Shown here: piece by piece, positions 17,163-26,350 of the stretch
Layout of the letters: each line of letters opens with the position of its first letter
Position numbering within the stretch: position 1 is the stretch's first letter
Assembly (NCBI GenBank): GCA_029260265.1
Contig: JAJDDO010000024.1
Span: 1 to 64,000, forward strand
DNA from: Phycisphaerales bacterium
GTDB lineage: Bacteria; Planctomycetota; Phycisphaerae; Phycisphaerales; UBA1924
Length of the DNA: 64,000 bases
Direction: 5' to 3'
The notes under the pieces: generated by a model
Database searches by the model: none
What the model saw: the letters and a program-made list of their open reading frames with translations, nothing else
Told to the model about the DNA's origin: nothing
Position numbers and translations under genes: made by a program

Positions 17163-17194
17163 GGGCGATGGTAGGTGGCGGATCTCGAAGGGTT

Positions 17195-18307
17195 CTATCT
17201 CAGATCTGCATCGAGCGATTCGTGCAGTTTCTTGATGTCCTGGGCCCGGTCTTTGGGGATGACCAGTGTTGCTCGCTCGGTGCGGATCACGATCAGGTCG
17301 TCGCATCCGACCAGCGCGATGGTGTGCTCGCTGTCGCCTTCACCGATCACGATGTTATTCTTTGAATCGTGGACAGCGATCTGCACGCCGGCGGATTTAT
17401 TGTTGTCATCGTCCGGCGTGAGGGTCTCGCCATAGGCGGGCCATGATCCGACATCGAGCCAGGTGATATCCATCTTGACGCCAACGATGGACACATCGTC
17501 CTCGCTGGCGGCCGGTTCCATGATGCCGTAGTCAACTGATGTTATTTTGAGCTTCGGATAAATATCGTCGAGTACCGCCTGCTGCTGATCGGTTCCCCAC
17601 GCGTCGGCAAGTTTGGCGATCAGCTTGGCGTTCTCGGGCATGAATCGTTCGTAGAGGTTAAGTAGGGTTTTGGCGTGGAATACGAACATCCCCGCGTTCC
17701 AGTCATACCGCCCGGACTGAAAATACGCCTCGGCTTTTTCCAGCGGCGGCTTCTCTATAAACCGGGCAACATTGAATGCGCCGTCGATCTCATTGCCATC
17801 CTTGTCTTTGATCGGCTTGCCACGCTCGATGTACCCGTAACCTGTCGCGGCGTGATCGGGCTTGATGCCAAAGGTGACCAATCGCGAGTGATCTTGTTCG
17901 ACGATCGAATAGCCAAGGTCCATCGCTTTGTTGAACACCTCATCGGGCTCGATCAGTTGGTCCGCGGTCAGCACCGAGAACACCGCGTCGGGATCTTGTT
18001 TCGCAAAGACCGCTGCCGCAAACGCCACCGCGTTGACCGTGTCGCGGGGCTGGGGCTCGCCGAGGATGTGCGCGTCATCAAAGACAGGAAGAGCATCGCG
18101 GATCTGCTCGCGGTAACGCTCGCCGGTGCAGATGTACTGCTTATCAGTTGGCACAAGCTTGCTGGCGCGTTCGGCGGCGATCTTGAGCAAGGAGACCCGG
18201 CTGCTCCCGCGATGGATGAACTCGATGAGTTGCTTGGGTTGCCCGTCGCGGCTCATGGGCCAGAGCCGGGTGCCGCTGCCGCCGGCCATAATCATCGAAT
18301 ACCGCAT
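17195..18307 (-). CDS. manC: Mannose-1-phosphate guanylyltransferase
   Basis: 370 residues, the short GDP-Man pyrophosphorylase form without a phosphomannose isomerase domain. The signature IMAGGSGTRLWPMSR followed by PKQL binds GTP. FIEKP, YDWNAGMFVF and DYGIMEPA are further family motifs. It makes GDP-mannose from mannose-1-phosphate and GTP, feeding the nearby envelope-polysaccharide genes. The ATG directly after a TTG has AGAGGTG upstream. The gene is unusually placed between ruvA (15 bases upstream) and ruvX. The symbol follows common usage for this family. Confidence 0.93.
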   Translation of the reverse strand: MRYSMIMAGGSGTRLWPMSRDGQPKQLIEFIHRGSSRVSLLKIAAERASKLVPTDKQYICTGERYREQIRDALPVFDDAHILGEPQPRDTVNAVAFAAAVFAKQDPDAVFSVLTADQLIEPDEVFNKAMDLGYSIVEQDHSRLVTFGIKPDHAATGYGYIERGKPIKDKDGNEIDGAFNVARFIEKPPLEKAEAYFQSGRYDWNAGMFVFHAKTLLNLYERFMPENAKLIAKLADAWGTDQQQAVLDDIYPKLKITSVDYGIMEPAASEDDVSIVGVKMDITWLDVGSWPAYGETLTPDDDNNKSAGVQIAVHDSKNNIVIGEGDSEHTIALVGCDDLIVIRTERATLVIPKDRAQDIKKLHESLDADLR

Positions 18308-18322
18308 CAATACACCTCTTGC

Positions 18323-18976
18323 TCAGGCTCCACGCCCGGAAAAAATCATGGAAACAATGGTATCGACATCGGTGTCGTCCGGGAGATTTGTGCACGCGAT
18401 CGAAACTTTGCGTTCGGCTTCGATGCGCTGCTCACCCAATGCCATCAGGGCGGCGACCGCTTCACCTGCAGCACCGCTCATGGTTCTTGGCTCGATGATG
18501 GTCGATCGGTTCGGGGTTTGATTCATAATCGCATCACCAACGAACTGCTCGATCTTTCCAGAGAGCTGCGCCAGTATGGTTTCGGCGAGCCGTTTGCCGA
18601 TCTCGGGGAGTTTGGTCAGCGCTTTGGTGTCCTTGGAGACAATCGCAGCGGCGATCGCAGAGGGCGGCTCGATCATCGCCCGCAGAGCCTTCTTATTGCC
18701 TACACCCTTGGCGGTGATGAACACCCTGAAAAAGGCACGATCGCTCGTCGATCCAAACCCGATCACCCGGGGAACAAAGCTGGTGCCCTGTCCCTGTGAT
18801 TCGAGGTAAACCTCGGTGTGCAGCGTGATCTGCTGTCCGATCTTTGGTTCCAACGCTTCGACGAGGTACTTGGGGAGAAGGATCTCGACCGCGATCGAGC
18901 CCCCGGTTGACAGCGTTGCCGCGGGGACCGCGTCGTCGGAGATTGACTCGAGTTGTCCCTGAATCCGTGTCAGCAT
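18323..18976 (-). CDS. ruvA: Holliday junction branch migration protein RuvA
   Basis: 217 residues from MLTRIQGQLES. An N-terminal OB fold (about 1-65) is followed by helix-hairpin-helix region KGVGNKKALRAMIEPP and LTKLPEIGKRLAETILAQL, and a C-terminal domain that contacts RuvB. It targets the RuvB helicase to Holliday junctions. ruvB and ruvC are not in the window. It is divergent from the CapD-like gene and the first gene of a probable ruvA-manC-ruvX operon. Confidence 0.95.
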   Translation of the reverse strand: MLTRIQGQLESISDDAVPAATLSTGGSIAVEILLPKYLVEALEPKIGQQITLHTEVYLESQGQGTSFVPRVIGFGSTSDRAFFRVFITAKGVGNKKALRAMIEPPSAIAAAIVSKDTKALTKLPEIGKRLAETILAQLSGKIEQFVGDAIMNQTPNRSTIIEPRTMSGAAGEAVAALMALGEQRIEAERKVSIACTNLPDDTDVDTIVSMIFSGRGA

Positions 18977-19102
18977 CAAGAGAGGATACCCATTCCGCAA
19001 GGTTCTGGTTCATCCGCTCGGGTTCTTCTTGCGCACTTTTGCCCATCAGGGGGCGAGAAACTCCGATGGTTGAACCCGCTGAGCCGATAGGTGGGTATGC
19101 AG

Positions 19103-20611
19103 ATGCGCTCATTCATCATCGGCACGCGTGAGGCGTGCGCCCTGGCTGCCCGCCAACTCGCTCTCATCGAGCAACCCCCCAAGATCATTGGGATCGTGGT
19201 GCTTGAGGGTGAACCCATCGAGGATCTCAACCCGATCGCCGGCATCGAGGTGGTCGGTTCGACCGACCGATTGACCGATCTGTGCGCAAGGTATGAGATC
19301 ACCCAAGCCATCGTGACCCTCCCGGCTTCGGATCGGTCCGCGGGCAGAGCGATCAGCGCCGCGTTGCACCGGGCCGGGATTGTTGAGCGGTTCATCCCCC
19401 CGATGGATGAGTTGCTTGAGTCCAAGCCGATGTCAGGCTCATCGAGTTCGGTTTCGGTAGGCTCGCCAAAGATTGATCTCGCCAAGCTCGTGGGACGCCA
19501 GGCCCATTCGATTGATCGGGCGAAGGTTTCATCGATCATCACCGGCAAGGTCGTGCTGATCACGGGTGCCGGCGGATCGATCGGTTCCGAACTGGTCCGC
19601 CAGGTTGCCAGCTTCGGACCCTCGCGGGTGGTGCTGATGGAGCGCGCGGAGAACGCGTTGTTTGAGATAGATCGCAACCTCGCCGAGCTGCACCCAACGC
19701 TCGAGCGTGTGGCGATCTTGCACGATGTGGTTGATCCGGCGCGGACCCTGGCGCACCTCGAACGGCAGCGCCCGAATGTGGTGTTTCATGCGGCGGCCCA
19801 CAAGCATGTGCCGCTGATGGAAGATCACCCCGCCCACGCGGTGACCAACAACATCTTTGGCACAAAGTCGATCGCCGATGCGTCGGTCGCGGTTGGCGCT
19901 GAACGCTTTGTGCTTATTTCTTCGGACAAAGCGGTCAACCCGGTGAATGTTATGGGCGCGACCAAGCGGCTTGCAGAACAGTACACCCAGGGGCTTGCGG
20001 CGATCTCGGGCTCGGGCACCAAGCTCTCGATGGTGCGGTTCGGAAATGTCCTCGGGTCGGCGTGCTCGGTGCTCACGATCTGGGCGGACCAGATCGCGTC
20101 CGGACGCCCATTAACGGTGACCGATGAACGGATGACACGGTTCTTCATGACCATCCCCGAAGCCGCGACGCTCGTGCTGCAGGCCGCAGCAATGAGCGGA
20201 GACTCGGGTGAATGCTCGGGCGAGGTCTTCGTGCTCGACATGGGCGAACCGATCAACATTTTCCAGCTCGCCCAGCGGTTCATCCGGGCGTGCGGGTTTG
20301 ATCCGGTGATTGGGCGACCCGTGGGCAGCACGGTTTCGTCCAGGAGTGTCCCCATTATCCTTTCGGGGTCGCGTCCAGGCGAGAAGCTTCACGAGCAGCT
20401 CGCGTATGAAGCAGAGCAGCTCTGCACGACGGCGCACCCAGGGATTGCCGAGCTCGCCCATGACGAGGCGTTGGGTGCAGACTCGATCGAGGAGATGATC
20501 CATGCCTTTGAGCGTGTCCGCACCAGCAGCTCAAGGCAGGAAGTGCTCGAGATGATCGCCAGATATGTCCCCACCCTGCCCAGCGGACGAAGGATTATCC
20601 CGGCAGCATGA
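19103..20611 (+). CDS. CapD/WbpM-type nucleotide-sugar 4,6-dehydratase
   Basis: About 503 residues. The ATG at 19103 has AGGTGG eight bases upstream. An N-terminal Rossmann-like domain (about 1-125) resembles the CoA-binding-like domain of polysaccharide biosynthesis proteins. The catalytic SDR domain carries GAGGSIGSELVRQ, HAAAHKHVPLMEDHP, and SSDKAVNPVNVMGATK, where Met replaces Tyr as in the UDP-GlcNAc 4,6-dehydratase (SMK) family. The N-terminal membrane helices of WbpM are absent, so the enzyme is soluble. It would convert UDP-GlcNAc-type substrates to 4-keto-6-deoxy sugars for the exopolysaccharide. Confidence 0.88.
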   Translation: MRSFIIGTREACALAARQLALIEQPPKIIGIVVLEGEPIEDLNPIAGIEVVGSTDRLTDLCARYEITQAIVTLPASDRSAGRAISAALHRAGIVERFIPPMDELLESKPMSGSSSSVSVGSPKIDLAKLVGRQAHSIDRAKVSSIITGKVVLITGAGGSIGSELVRQVASFGPSRVVLMERAENALFEIDRNLAELHPTLERVAILHDVVDPARTLAHLERQRPNVVFHAAAHKHVPLMEDHPAHAVTNNIFGTKSIADASVAVGAERFVLISSDKAVNPVNVMGATKRLAEQYTQGLAAISGSGTKLSMVRFGNVLGSACSVLTIWADQIASGRPLTVTDERMTRFFMTIPEAATLVLQAAAMSGDSGECSGEVFVLDMGEPINIFQLAQRFIRACGFDPVIGRPVGSTVSSRSVPIILSGSRPGEKLHEQLAYEAEQLCTTAHPGIAELAHDEALGADSIEEMIHAFERVRTSSSRQEVLEMIARYVPTLPSGRRIIPAA

Positions 20612-20683
20612 TCGGAAAATCGGGCAATAAATACCTGTTTGTGCACAAAGAGCCCCCAATTTAGGGTGATGTTTGAGGGCGGG

Positions 20684-20712
20684 TTGACTTTCGACCATGA
20701 GAATGTGACAAT
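20684..20712 (+). promoter_or_regulatory. Sigma-70-type promoter upstream of small ORF and dut
   Basis: TTGACT (20684-20689) and GACAAT (20707-20712) with an ideal 17-base spacer. Transcription would start around 20719, a dozen bases before the next ATG. Confidence 0.55.
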
Positions 20713-20730
20713 TCATACCCTGAGGTTCCG

Positions 20731-21105
20731 ATGAATGGATGTGGTTGTGCACAAAGCTCTTGCGAGCAAACGCCCCTCTTGGGAAAGGATGCCCCTCATA
20801 TGCAAAGCGCCAAGCAGAAGATGATGGTCGAGACAACAAAGCGTCGCGACGAGGCCAATGCCTTGCTGCGAACCCTGCTTGATGCCAGGGCGATCTCTGA
20901 ACGCAACCTGGTCGCGATTCATCAGCCTGATCTGGTCAAAAAGGTCACCGGGCGCAGCTCGATCGATAACGCCATCGATTCAACCCGCAAACTAATCGAC
21001 TCGTTCAATCGGGTGCTCGATGATCTCCGTCGGAATCTGACCACGGAGGACCTTGCGTTGCTCGGTCCGCTTGAATCGTCGGTGGCCTCGCCGATGCTTG
21101 GCTGA
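20731..21105 (+). CDS. Small helical protein of unknown function
   Basis: 124 residues. The ATG at 20731 follows GAGG. There is a Cys-containing N-terminus (CGCAQSSC, 4-11), then a charged, mainly helical body (AKQKMMVETTKRRDEANALL) and a C-terminal LIDSFNRVLDDLRRNLTTEDLALLG. No membrane segment or family motif is recognised. It precedes dut by 12 bases, probably co-transcribed from the promoter at 20684-20712. Confidence 0.65.
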   Translation: MNGCGCAQSSCEQTPLLGKDAPHMQSAKQKMMVETTKRRDEANALLRTLLDARAISERNLVAIHQPDLVKKVTGRSSIDNAIDSTRKLIDSFNRVLDDLRRNLTTEDLALLGPLESSVASPMLG

Positions 21106-21117
21106 TACCCTCCGGGC

Positions 21118-21639
21118 ATGAGTATCGCCCCCTCCGAGCAGAGTTCTTTCAGTCCAGACAACTGTACTGCACCCGGTGACGGGTACGCCGTCACGGTTGC
21201 GTTTAAGCGTCTTGATCCGAACGCGACCATCCCGAGGTACCATTCTGAGCACGCCGCCGGGCTTGACCTGACGGCTTGTCTCCCACGCGGGGGGATCGGT
21301 GAATCGGTCACCATCGAGCCACGCAAGGTGGTCAAGATCCCGCTCGGGTTTGCTTGTGCAATCCCCAATGGGTACGAGGGGCAGGTTCGCCCGCGATCCG
21401 GGCTTTCAACCAAGCACGGGATCTCATTGCCCAATGCGCCGGGAACCATTGATTCGGATTATCGTGGAGAGATGTTTATTGCCTTGATCAACCTCTCCGA
21501 CGAGCCGTACACCATCACCCACGGCGATCGGATTGCGCAGCTCGTCATCGCGCCGGTCGTCCGGGCGGGATTCGTCGAGGTGGATGATCTTGATGAGACC
21601 CAGCGCGGATCAAGCGGGTTTGGATCAACCGGGCTTTGA
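21118..21639 (+). CDS. dut: dUTP diphosphatase
   Basis: 173 residues. It hydrolyses dUTP to dUMP and PPi, limiting uracil in DNA and feeding dTMP synthesis. All five trimeric-dUTPase motifs are visible: HAAGLDLTA (motif 1), VRPRSGLSTKHGI (2), NAPGTIDSDYRGE (3), ITHGDRIAQLVI (4) and the Gly-rich RGSSGFGSTG (5). The first about 28 residues are an extension beyond the usual start, without motif. Its last 15 bases overlap the end of the convergent WecA-like gene. Confidence 0.95.
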   Translation: MSIAPSEQSSFSPDNCTAPGDGYAVTVAFKRLDPNATIPRYHSEHAAGLDLTACLPRGGIGESVTIEPRKVVKIPLGFACAIPNGYEGQVRPRSGLSTKHGISLPNAPGTIDSDYRGEMFIALINLSDEPYTITHGDRIAQLVIAPVVRAGFVEVDDLDETQRGSSGFGSTGL

Positions 21640-23022
21640 TGAATCCGGCTTGGGCTTTATCGACGCGGCGGCTTGTTCTTCGATCTGTGAACGCCGGGCG
21701 ATTTTGATCGCATAGACCCCGATGTACGAGGCGATCAGCAGGGCCAATGCGTAGATAAAGCGTGCGCGGAACTGGCTCATCGCGATGCCGAGGATGCAGA
21801 AGACAAATCCGATGCCGTAGAGAATGAACACGGCCCCCTTGACGCCGAAGGATCGTTTGAGCATGTGGTGGAGGTGGTCTGCATCGGCATCGGACATTTT
21901 CTTGCCCGCGAGCTTGCGACGGATAATCGCCAGCGCGGTGTCGATGATCGGGATCGAATAAATCACCAGCCCGGCGAACACCAGCCCTGTTTTTCCGGTA
22001 TCACCGAGCGAGAGGATCATCACCGCAGAGCAATACCCGAGCAGCAGCGACCCGGTATCGCCGAGGAAGATGGAAGCCGGATTGAAGTTGTGCGGAAGAA
22101 ACCCGAGGCACGCGCCGAGAATGGCAAGCCCGAGGACAATTCTTGGCCCGTCGAACTGCCCGTCATCCGCGACGGCCATCATCAGCGCGATAGCCACAAA
22201 GCCCATCAACGCGATCGAGGTCACGCCTGTGAGCAGCCCGTCGAGCCCGTCAATGAAGTTGGACGCATTGCAAGCACCGAGCACAAAGATCCCGATGATC
22301 GCGGTGCCGACCCAGTAGGTGATGTCGATTGGGATGGACGAGCCCATGCCCATCGGCAGATCAAACCCGATCGGTATCGAGTAGAGCAAGTCAGGATTAT
22401 CGAACAGCCGACCGAGGGTAGGGCGCAAGAGCCCCGCGGCGACATTGGTGCCCACATCGCCGACCGCCAAGGCCGCCGCGGCAACGAGCTGTCCGCCGAG
22501 CTTGATGCGCGGGGCGATCCCACCGATATCGTCGATCAGCCCGACCAAGACAATCGAGGTCATGCCGACAGCGATCCAGGGCGAGAGCATCGGCTGGTAC
22601 ATACCGTCCACGAGGTGCTCGGTCGGATAGAAATCAATCAGTCCAGAGATCTCGGATGCGAAGTAGGAATAGACAATCCCCGCGAGGATCCCGAAGAACA
22701 CCGCAATCCCACCCAGGTAGGCGATGGGCATCTTGTGCACCTTGCGGGCTTCGGATGGGTTATCGACGATCCCGTTCTGGACCGCGAGTTTGCGGACGAT
22801 CGGGGTCGTGAGCAGGGTGATGACAAAGGCGATGATGAACACGCCGATGTACCCTTGCAGAATCGAGAGCGGGCGGGCCGCTTCCACCGCGAAGGTGTCG
22901 AGCAGCGATGGGGAACTCTGAATCTGCTCGGTCGCGAACAGCACAGGTGTCTGCAGATCACCGATGTGCTCGGTTGGTATGGCGAACGAGTCAAACGGCT
23001 CGGTGGGCGTTGCCTGGATCAT
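21625..23022 (-). CDS. WecA-type polyprenyl-phosphate sugar-1-phosphate transferase
   Basis: 465 residues with about eleven membrane helices. MraY/WecA motifs are present: VDNPSEARKVHKMPIAYLGG, the aspartate segment LVGLIDDIGG, NASNFIDGLDGLLTG and FLGDTGSLLLG, plus the cytosolic HLHHMLKR loop (HHxH-like) typical of WecA rather than MraY. It would transfer a HexNAc-1-phosphate to undecaprenyl phosphate, starting polysaccharide repeat synthesis. AAAGGAG precedes the ATG. It overlaps the upstream epimerase stop by four bases and is part of the minus-strand envelope operon. Confidence 0.9.
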   Translation of the reverse strand: MIQATPTEPFDSFAIPTEHIGDLQTPVLFATEQIQSSPSLLDTFAVEAARPLSILQGYIGVFIIAFVITLLTTPIVRKLAVQNGIVDNPSEARKVHKMPIAYLGGIAVFFGILAGIVYSYFASEISGLIDFYPTEHLVDGMYQPMLSPWIAVGMTSIVLVGLIDDIGGIAPRIKLGGQLVAAAALAVGDVGTNVAAGLLRPTLGRLFDNPDLLYSIPIGFDLPMGMGSSIPIDITYWVGTAIIGIFVLGACNASNFIDGLDGLLTGVTSIALMGFVAIALMMAVADDGQFDGPRIVLGLAILGACLGFLPHNFNPASIFLGDTGSLLLGYCSAVMILSLGDTGKTGLVFAGLVIYSIPIIDTALAIIRRKLAGKKMSDADADHLHHMLKRSFGVKGAVFILYGIGFVFCILGIAMSQFRARFIYALALLIASYIGVYAIKIARRSQIEEQAAASIKPKPDSSKPG

Positions 23023-24038
23023 GCGTTCTCCTTTGATGGAGTTTTCGCATGAAGCGAGGAACTGGCGATGTCGGCGATGGTCTGTTCGAGCGTGATCGTC
23101 GGGGTGAATCCGGTCAGCTCTTGGACCCGCGAGAGGTCCGGGCGTCGATGGCGGAGGTCCTCAAACCCCTCTGGGTACGCATCCGAATAGGGCACCAGCG
23201 AGATGGTTGATTCGCTGGCGAGTTCATTGATGACCGTTTCTGCCAGCACGCGGATCTCGATGGAATGGTCGGTGCCGATATTGAACACGCGCCCGTGCGC
23301 ATCTTGGTTTTTGAGCAGCTTGGGAAGCACGGCGACCACATCGCGAACATCACAGAAGCAACGCGTCTGGCGCCCGTCGCCGAAGACCTGGATGGGGTCG
23401 TTCTTGAGGGCGGCTTGGACAAAGCGAGGCAGGACCATGCCATAACGCCCGCTCTGGCGAGGTCCGACGGTGTTAAAGAATCGGCAGATCACGGTCGGCA
23501 GCGAGCGAGTCTGTGTATACGCAAGCGCAAGGTGCTCATCGATGGCTTTACAATGCGCATAAGACCAACGCCCGGTGGTGGTGGGGCCGAGGAGGATGTC
23601 GTTTTCCTCTGAGAACACGCTCGCGCCCGGTTTGCCATAGACCTCGGACGATGAGGCGATCAGTGTCGGGGGGTTGCCGTGGGTGCTGGCGTATTTGAGC
23701 AATGCGGAGGTCTGCTCGACATTGGTTTCGATTGAGCCAATGGGATCTTCAAGAATCAGATCGACACCAACCGCTGCTGCGAGGTGGTAGATCTGATCAA
23801 ACGGCCGCTCTTCTTGGAGTGTTCGCAGGGCATCGTCGAGGGCTTGTTCGATGAACCGAACGCCCGGGAGGTGGTGGGCGATGTTCTCGATCCGTCCGGT
23901 TGAGAGGTTGTCAACAACGGTAATCTCGGCGTCCGGGGTGACGATCAGATCAAGCAAGTGCGAGCCGATAAACCCCGCTCCGCCGGTGACCAGAACGCGC
24001 TTCGGATGCGCATCTGCGTTGCTCTGGCGTGATGCCAT
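23019..24038 (-). CDS. NAD-dependent nucleotide-sugar epimerase/dehydratase (extended SDR)
   Basis: 339 residues. The Rossmann motif GGAGFIGSHL (about 18-27), the catalytic YAHCK (YxxxK) and the downstream FNTVGPRQSGRYGMV and GDGRQTRCFCDVRD place it among extended SDR sugar epimerases/decarboxylases (GalE / UDP-glucuronate families). The exact sugar cannot be told. GGAGAG precedes the ATG. It is translationally coupled to the WecA-like gene and follows the Wzz/BYK gene by 18 bases. Confidence 0.88.
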   Translation of the reverse strand: MASRQSNADAHPKRVLVTGGAGFIGSHLLDLIVTPDAEITVVDNLSTGRIENIAHHLPGVRFIEQALDDALRTLQEERPFDQIYHLAAAVGVDLILEDPIGSIETNVEQTSALLKYASTHGNPPTLIASSSEVYGKPGASVFSEENDILLGPTTTGRWSYAHCKAIDEHLALAYTQTRSLPTVICRFFNTVGPRQSGRYGMVLPRFVQAALKNDPIQVFGDGRQTRCFCDVRDVVAVLPKLLKNQDAHGRVFNIGTDHSIEIRVLAETVINELASESTISLVPYSDAYPEGFEDLRHRRPDLSRVQELTGFTPTITLEQTIADIASSSLHAKTPSKENA

Positions 24039-24056
24039 GTTCTCTCCGGCGGGTGA

Positions 24057-26264
24057 TTAGGCAGCGGGCTTGGTGGCGTCGTTGGCGTGATAGGAATGCG
24101 AAGTTCGGATGTTCTTCCGCATGTACCCGCCCGCGGATGCCTTCACCGCGTTGACAAGAACACCCAAGAACTCGGCGTGCCCGTCGCTTAGCTCATTCTT
24201 GAGCCGGGTGACCTGCCCGCGTTTCTCCGCCATCGCACGCACGACAAGCATGGATGCATCTGTCTGGTTGGCAAGGATCGCCGCATCGCCCGAGACAATC
24301 GCCGGCGAGGTATCGATCAAGACGACCTCGTACATCGTTGAAGCCTTTTCGATCAGTGCACTCATGGCATCGGTGCCGAGTCGTTCGACCACCCGGTGCG
24401 GGAGCGGTCCCACGGCGAGCACATCGGGCGAGCGTTCGCCGGTGCTCTGGATGCTGTCCTCAAGCGATCGGTCGCCGGCGAGTACATCGGCGAGCCCGAA
24501 CTCTGACTGGAGGCCAAGCGCGCTGTGCACGCGTGGGCGGCGATGGTTGGTGTCGATGATGAGTGTTTTCTGGCCGCGTGCTGCACACGCGCAACCAAGG
24601 TTGATCGTGACACTGGTGGCCCCGGATCCGGGCATCGCACCGACCACGAGAAGCGAGCGATGCTTTCTGCGGAGGAGGTCGTTGCCGATCTTGGTGCGGA
24701 GCTGTCGATAATGCTCGGCGAGCACGCTCGTCGGTGAATCTCGGAACGCCGTTTCCGCGCACGCCGGGTTCGCAGGATCCTCGCAGGTGTCCGGGATGAT
24801 TCCGAGCGGGCGAGTGCGAGGGATCATCGCGATGTCCGCAGCACTCTTGACCCGCTGATCGAGGAACTCGAACAGCAGGATGATGCCCGCGGTAAGCGAT
24901 CCGATCACAAAGACCCCCGCGGGGACCATGGTGTAGATAATTGGAAAGGATGGGCGATCGGGGATGGTCTCTTTCGCGAAGAGCACAATACGCGATGCTG
25001 AATCGAGTGATGCCGCCGTGCTGAGCTTTTCAAACTCACTCGCGTGCTCTGCTTGGAGCGAGACGGTCGCTTCGATCTGCTGATCGATATCGTTGATCTC
25101 GCCGGTGATGCTGGTCAACTCGGTGAGTTCCTCGGTCAGCTCGTCATGCTGCTTGAGCAGGTCGGCCTCTTGAGCTCTGTACTGGTTGATCGTTGTGCGG
25201 GTTCCTTGAACGCGGGCTTCGAACGCCTTGCGGAGAAACTCTTCGCGGGTGTCTTCGATTTTTCGCTCGAGTGCCGCGATGCCAGAAACAACACGGACCA
25301 CATCACGGTGCTCTGGGCCGAATCCGTCCGCCTGCAGCGAGAGCAGGCTTGTCTCGGATTGTTTTTTATCCTGAACGAGACCCATGATGAGCGGGTTTTG
25401 GTCAACCTCTGCGCGGAGGCTCTCGTCGTAGTTGATCCCCGATTCGCGTTGGAGAGAAGCCTCTTGCTCCACCTGCATGACCTGGAGAGCTTCGAGGGTT
25501 TGCTGGATATCAACCAAAGCGGCGTTGATGAGCCGGAGCTTGATCGAGCGAACGGACTTGGCCGAGTCAAGCGAATCGAGCGAGCCGTCGCGAACAAGCC
25601 GGGCTCGGCGAGTGTTGAGGTTCTTGATTTCGTTGGTTGCGCGATCGATGGCGTCGCCGATCACTTTTTTACGCTGCACAACATCCTTTGAGTTGTTCGC
25701 GTTGATCATATCGATGTAGTTAAGCCGGACGAGCTTGACAAGCCCCGCCGCATCATTCGGGTTGCCCGCGGAGAGTGCGAGCTTGATCAGGTAGGTGTTT
25801 TGAACAGGGTAGGCGTTCACGATTTTCTGCAGCTCTGCATTGGCCTTGACACTGTCAAACACACCATTGCGCATGAACTGCTTGGACCATGTGGGCGCCT
25901 CGATGTTGATCCGCGAGTCTTTGACAACCCGTGCGATGATTTGCTCGGATTTCATGTTGGATACTTGGGTGCCGATGAACCGTTCCATTTCTTCGGGGTT
26001 CACAATGGCCGGGTTGACCTCGCCAATCGCCTCGCCCACAGGGTTGCATTGGAAGACCGCAAAGGCGGTGTACTTGGGCGCGAACTTCGAAAATCCAAAG
26101 TGTGCAATGACTCCCACAAAGACGCCGACGAGAACCGAAGCCGCGAGGACCCATTTATACTTTTGAAGTATTTTAATCGGGTCCAGCGAGGCCGTAGGCC
26201 CCGAACCGCCGCTCGGTGGTTGTGGTCGAGGGGCGCTGGTATTTGGGGATTGTGGGTTGCTCAT
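24057..26264 (-). CDS. Wzz/BY-kinase fusion (polysaccharide co-polymerase) with degenerate P-loop
   Basis: About 735 residues; the ATG at 26264 has GGAG at a seven-base spacing, better than the ATG six bases upstream. The N-terminal Wzz domain has a membrane helix near 40-62 and a long periplasmic coiled region, with the second helix near 440-465. The C-terminal cytoplasmic CpsD/CapB-like domain (about 520-735) keeps LIIDTNHRRP (Walker A' region) and VVLIDTSP (Walker B). In the Walker A loop GAMPGSGATS, however, Ala takes the place of the invariant Lys, and Asn replaces the second Asp of Walker A'. Tyrosines near the C-terminus are few. It controls export or chain length, but kinase activity is doubtful. 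Confidence 0.88.
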   Translation of the reverse strand: MSNPQSPNTSAPRPQPPSGGSGPTASLDPIKILQKYKWVLAASVLVGVFVGVIAHFGFSKFAPKYTAFAVFQCNPVGEAIGEVNPAIVNPEEMERFIGTQVSNMKSEQIIARVVKDSRINIEAPTWSKQFMRNGVFDSVKANAELQKIVNAYPVQNTYLIKLALSAGNPNDAAGLVKLVRLNYIDMINANNSKDVVQRKKVIGDAIDRATNEIKNLNTRRARLVRDGSLDSLDSAKSVRSIKLRLINAALVDIQQTLEALQVMQVEQEASLQRESGINYDESLRAEVDQNPLIMGLVQDKKQSETSLLSLQADGFGPEHRDVVRVVSGIAALERKIEDTREEFLRKAFEARVQGTRTTINQYRAQEADLLKQHDELTEELTELTSITGEINDIDQQIEATVSLQAEHASEFEKLSTAASLDSASRIVLFAKETIPDRPSFPIIYTMVPAGVFVIGSLTAGIILLFEFLDQRVKSAADIAMIPRTRPLGIIPDTCEDPANPACAETAFRDSPTSVLAEHYRQLRTKIGNDLLRRKHRSLLVVGAMPGSGATSVTINLGCACAARGQKTLIIDTNHRRPRVHSALGLQSEFGLADVLAGDRSLEDSIQSTGERSPDVLAVGPLPHRVVERLGTDAMSALIEKASTMYEVVLIDTSPAIVSGDAAILANQTDASMLVVRAMAEKRGQVTRLKNELSDGHAEFLGVLVNAVKASAGGYMRKNIRTSHSYHANDATKPAA

Positions 26265-26350
26265 CGCCATGCTCCGTTTGGGAGTTCCGTCCGAGAACCT
26301 GTGCTCGTCTGGAGTTATCCTTCACTCATACTTCTACTTCGGTTGATTCA

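Noticed and set aside
17675-18799. 374-residue open frame on + strand
   Set aside because: Antisense to manC and ruvA, both certain; no family sequence in the + frame.
21865-23052. 395-residue open frame on + strand
   Set aside because: It lies antisense to the WecA-like gene, which has clear motifs and a good ribosome-binding site; the translation is low-complexity (His/Arg/Asp/Glu-rich).
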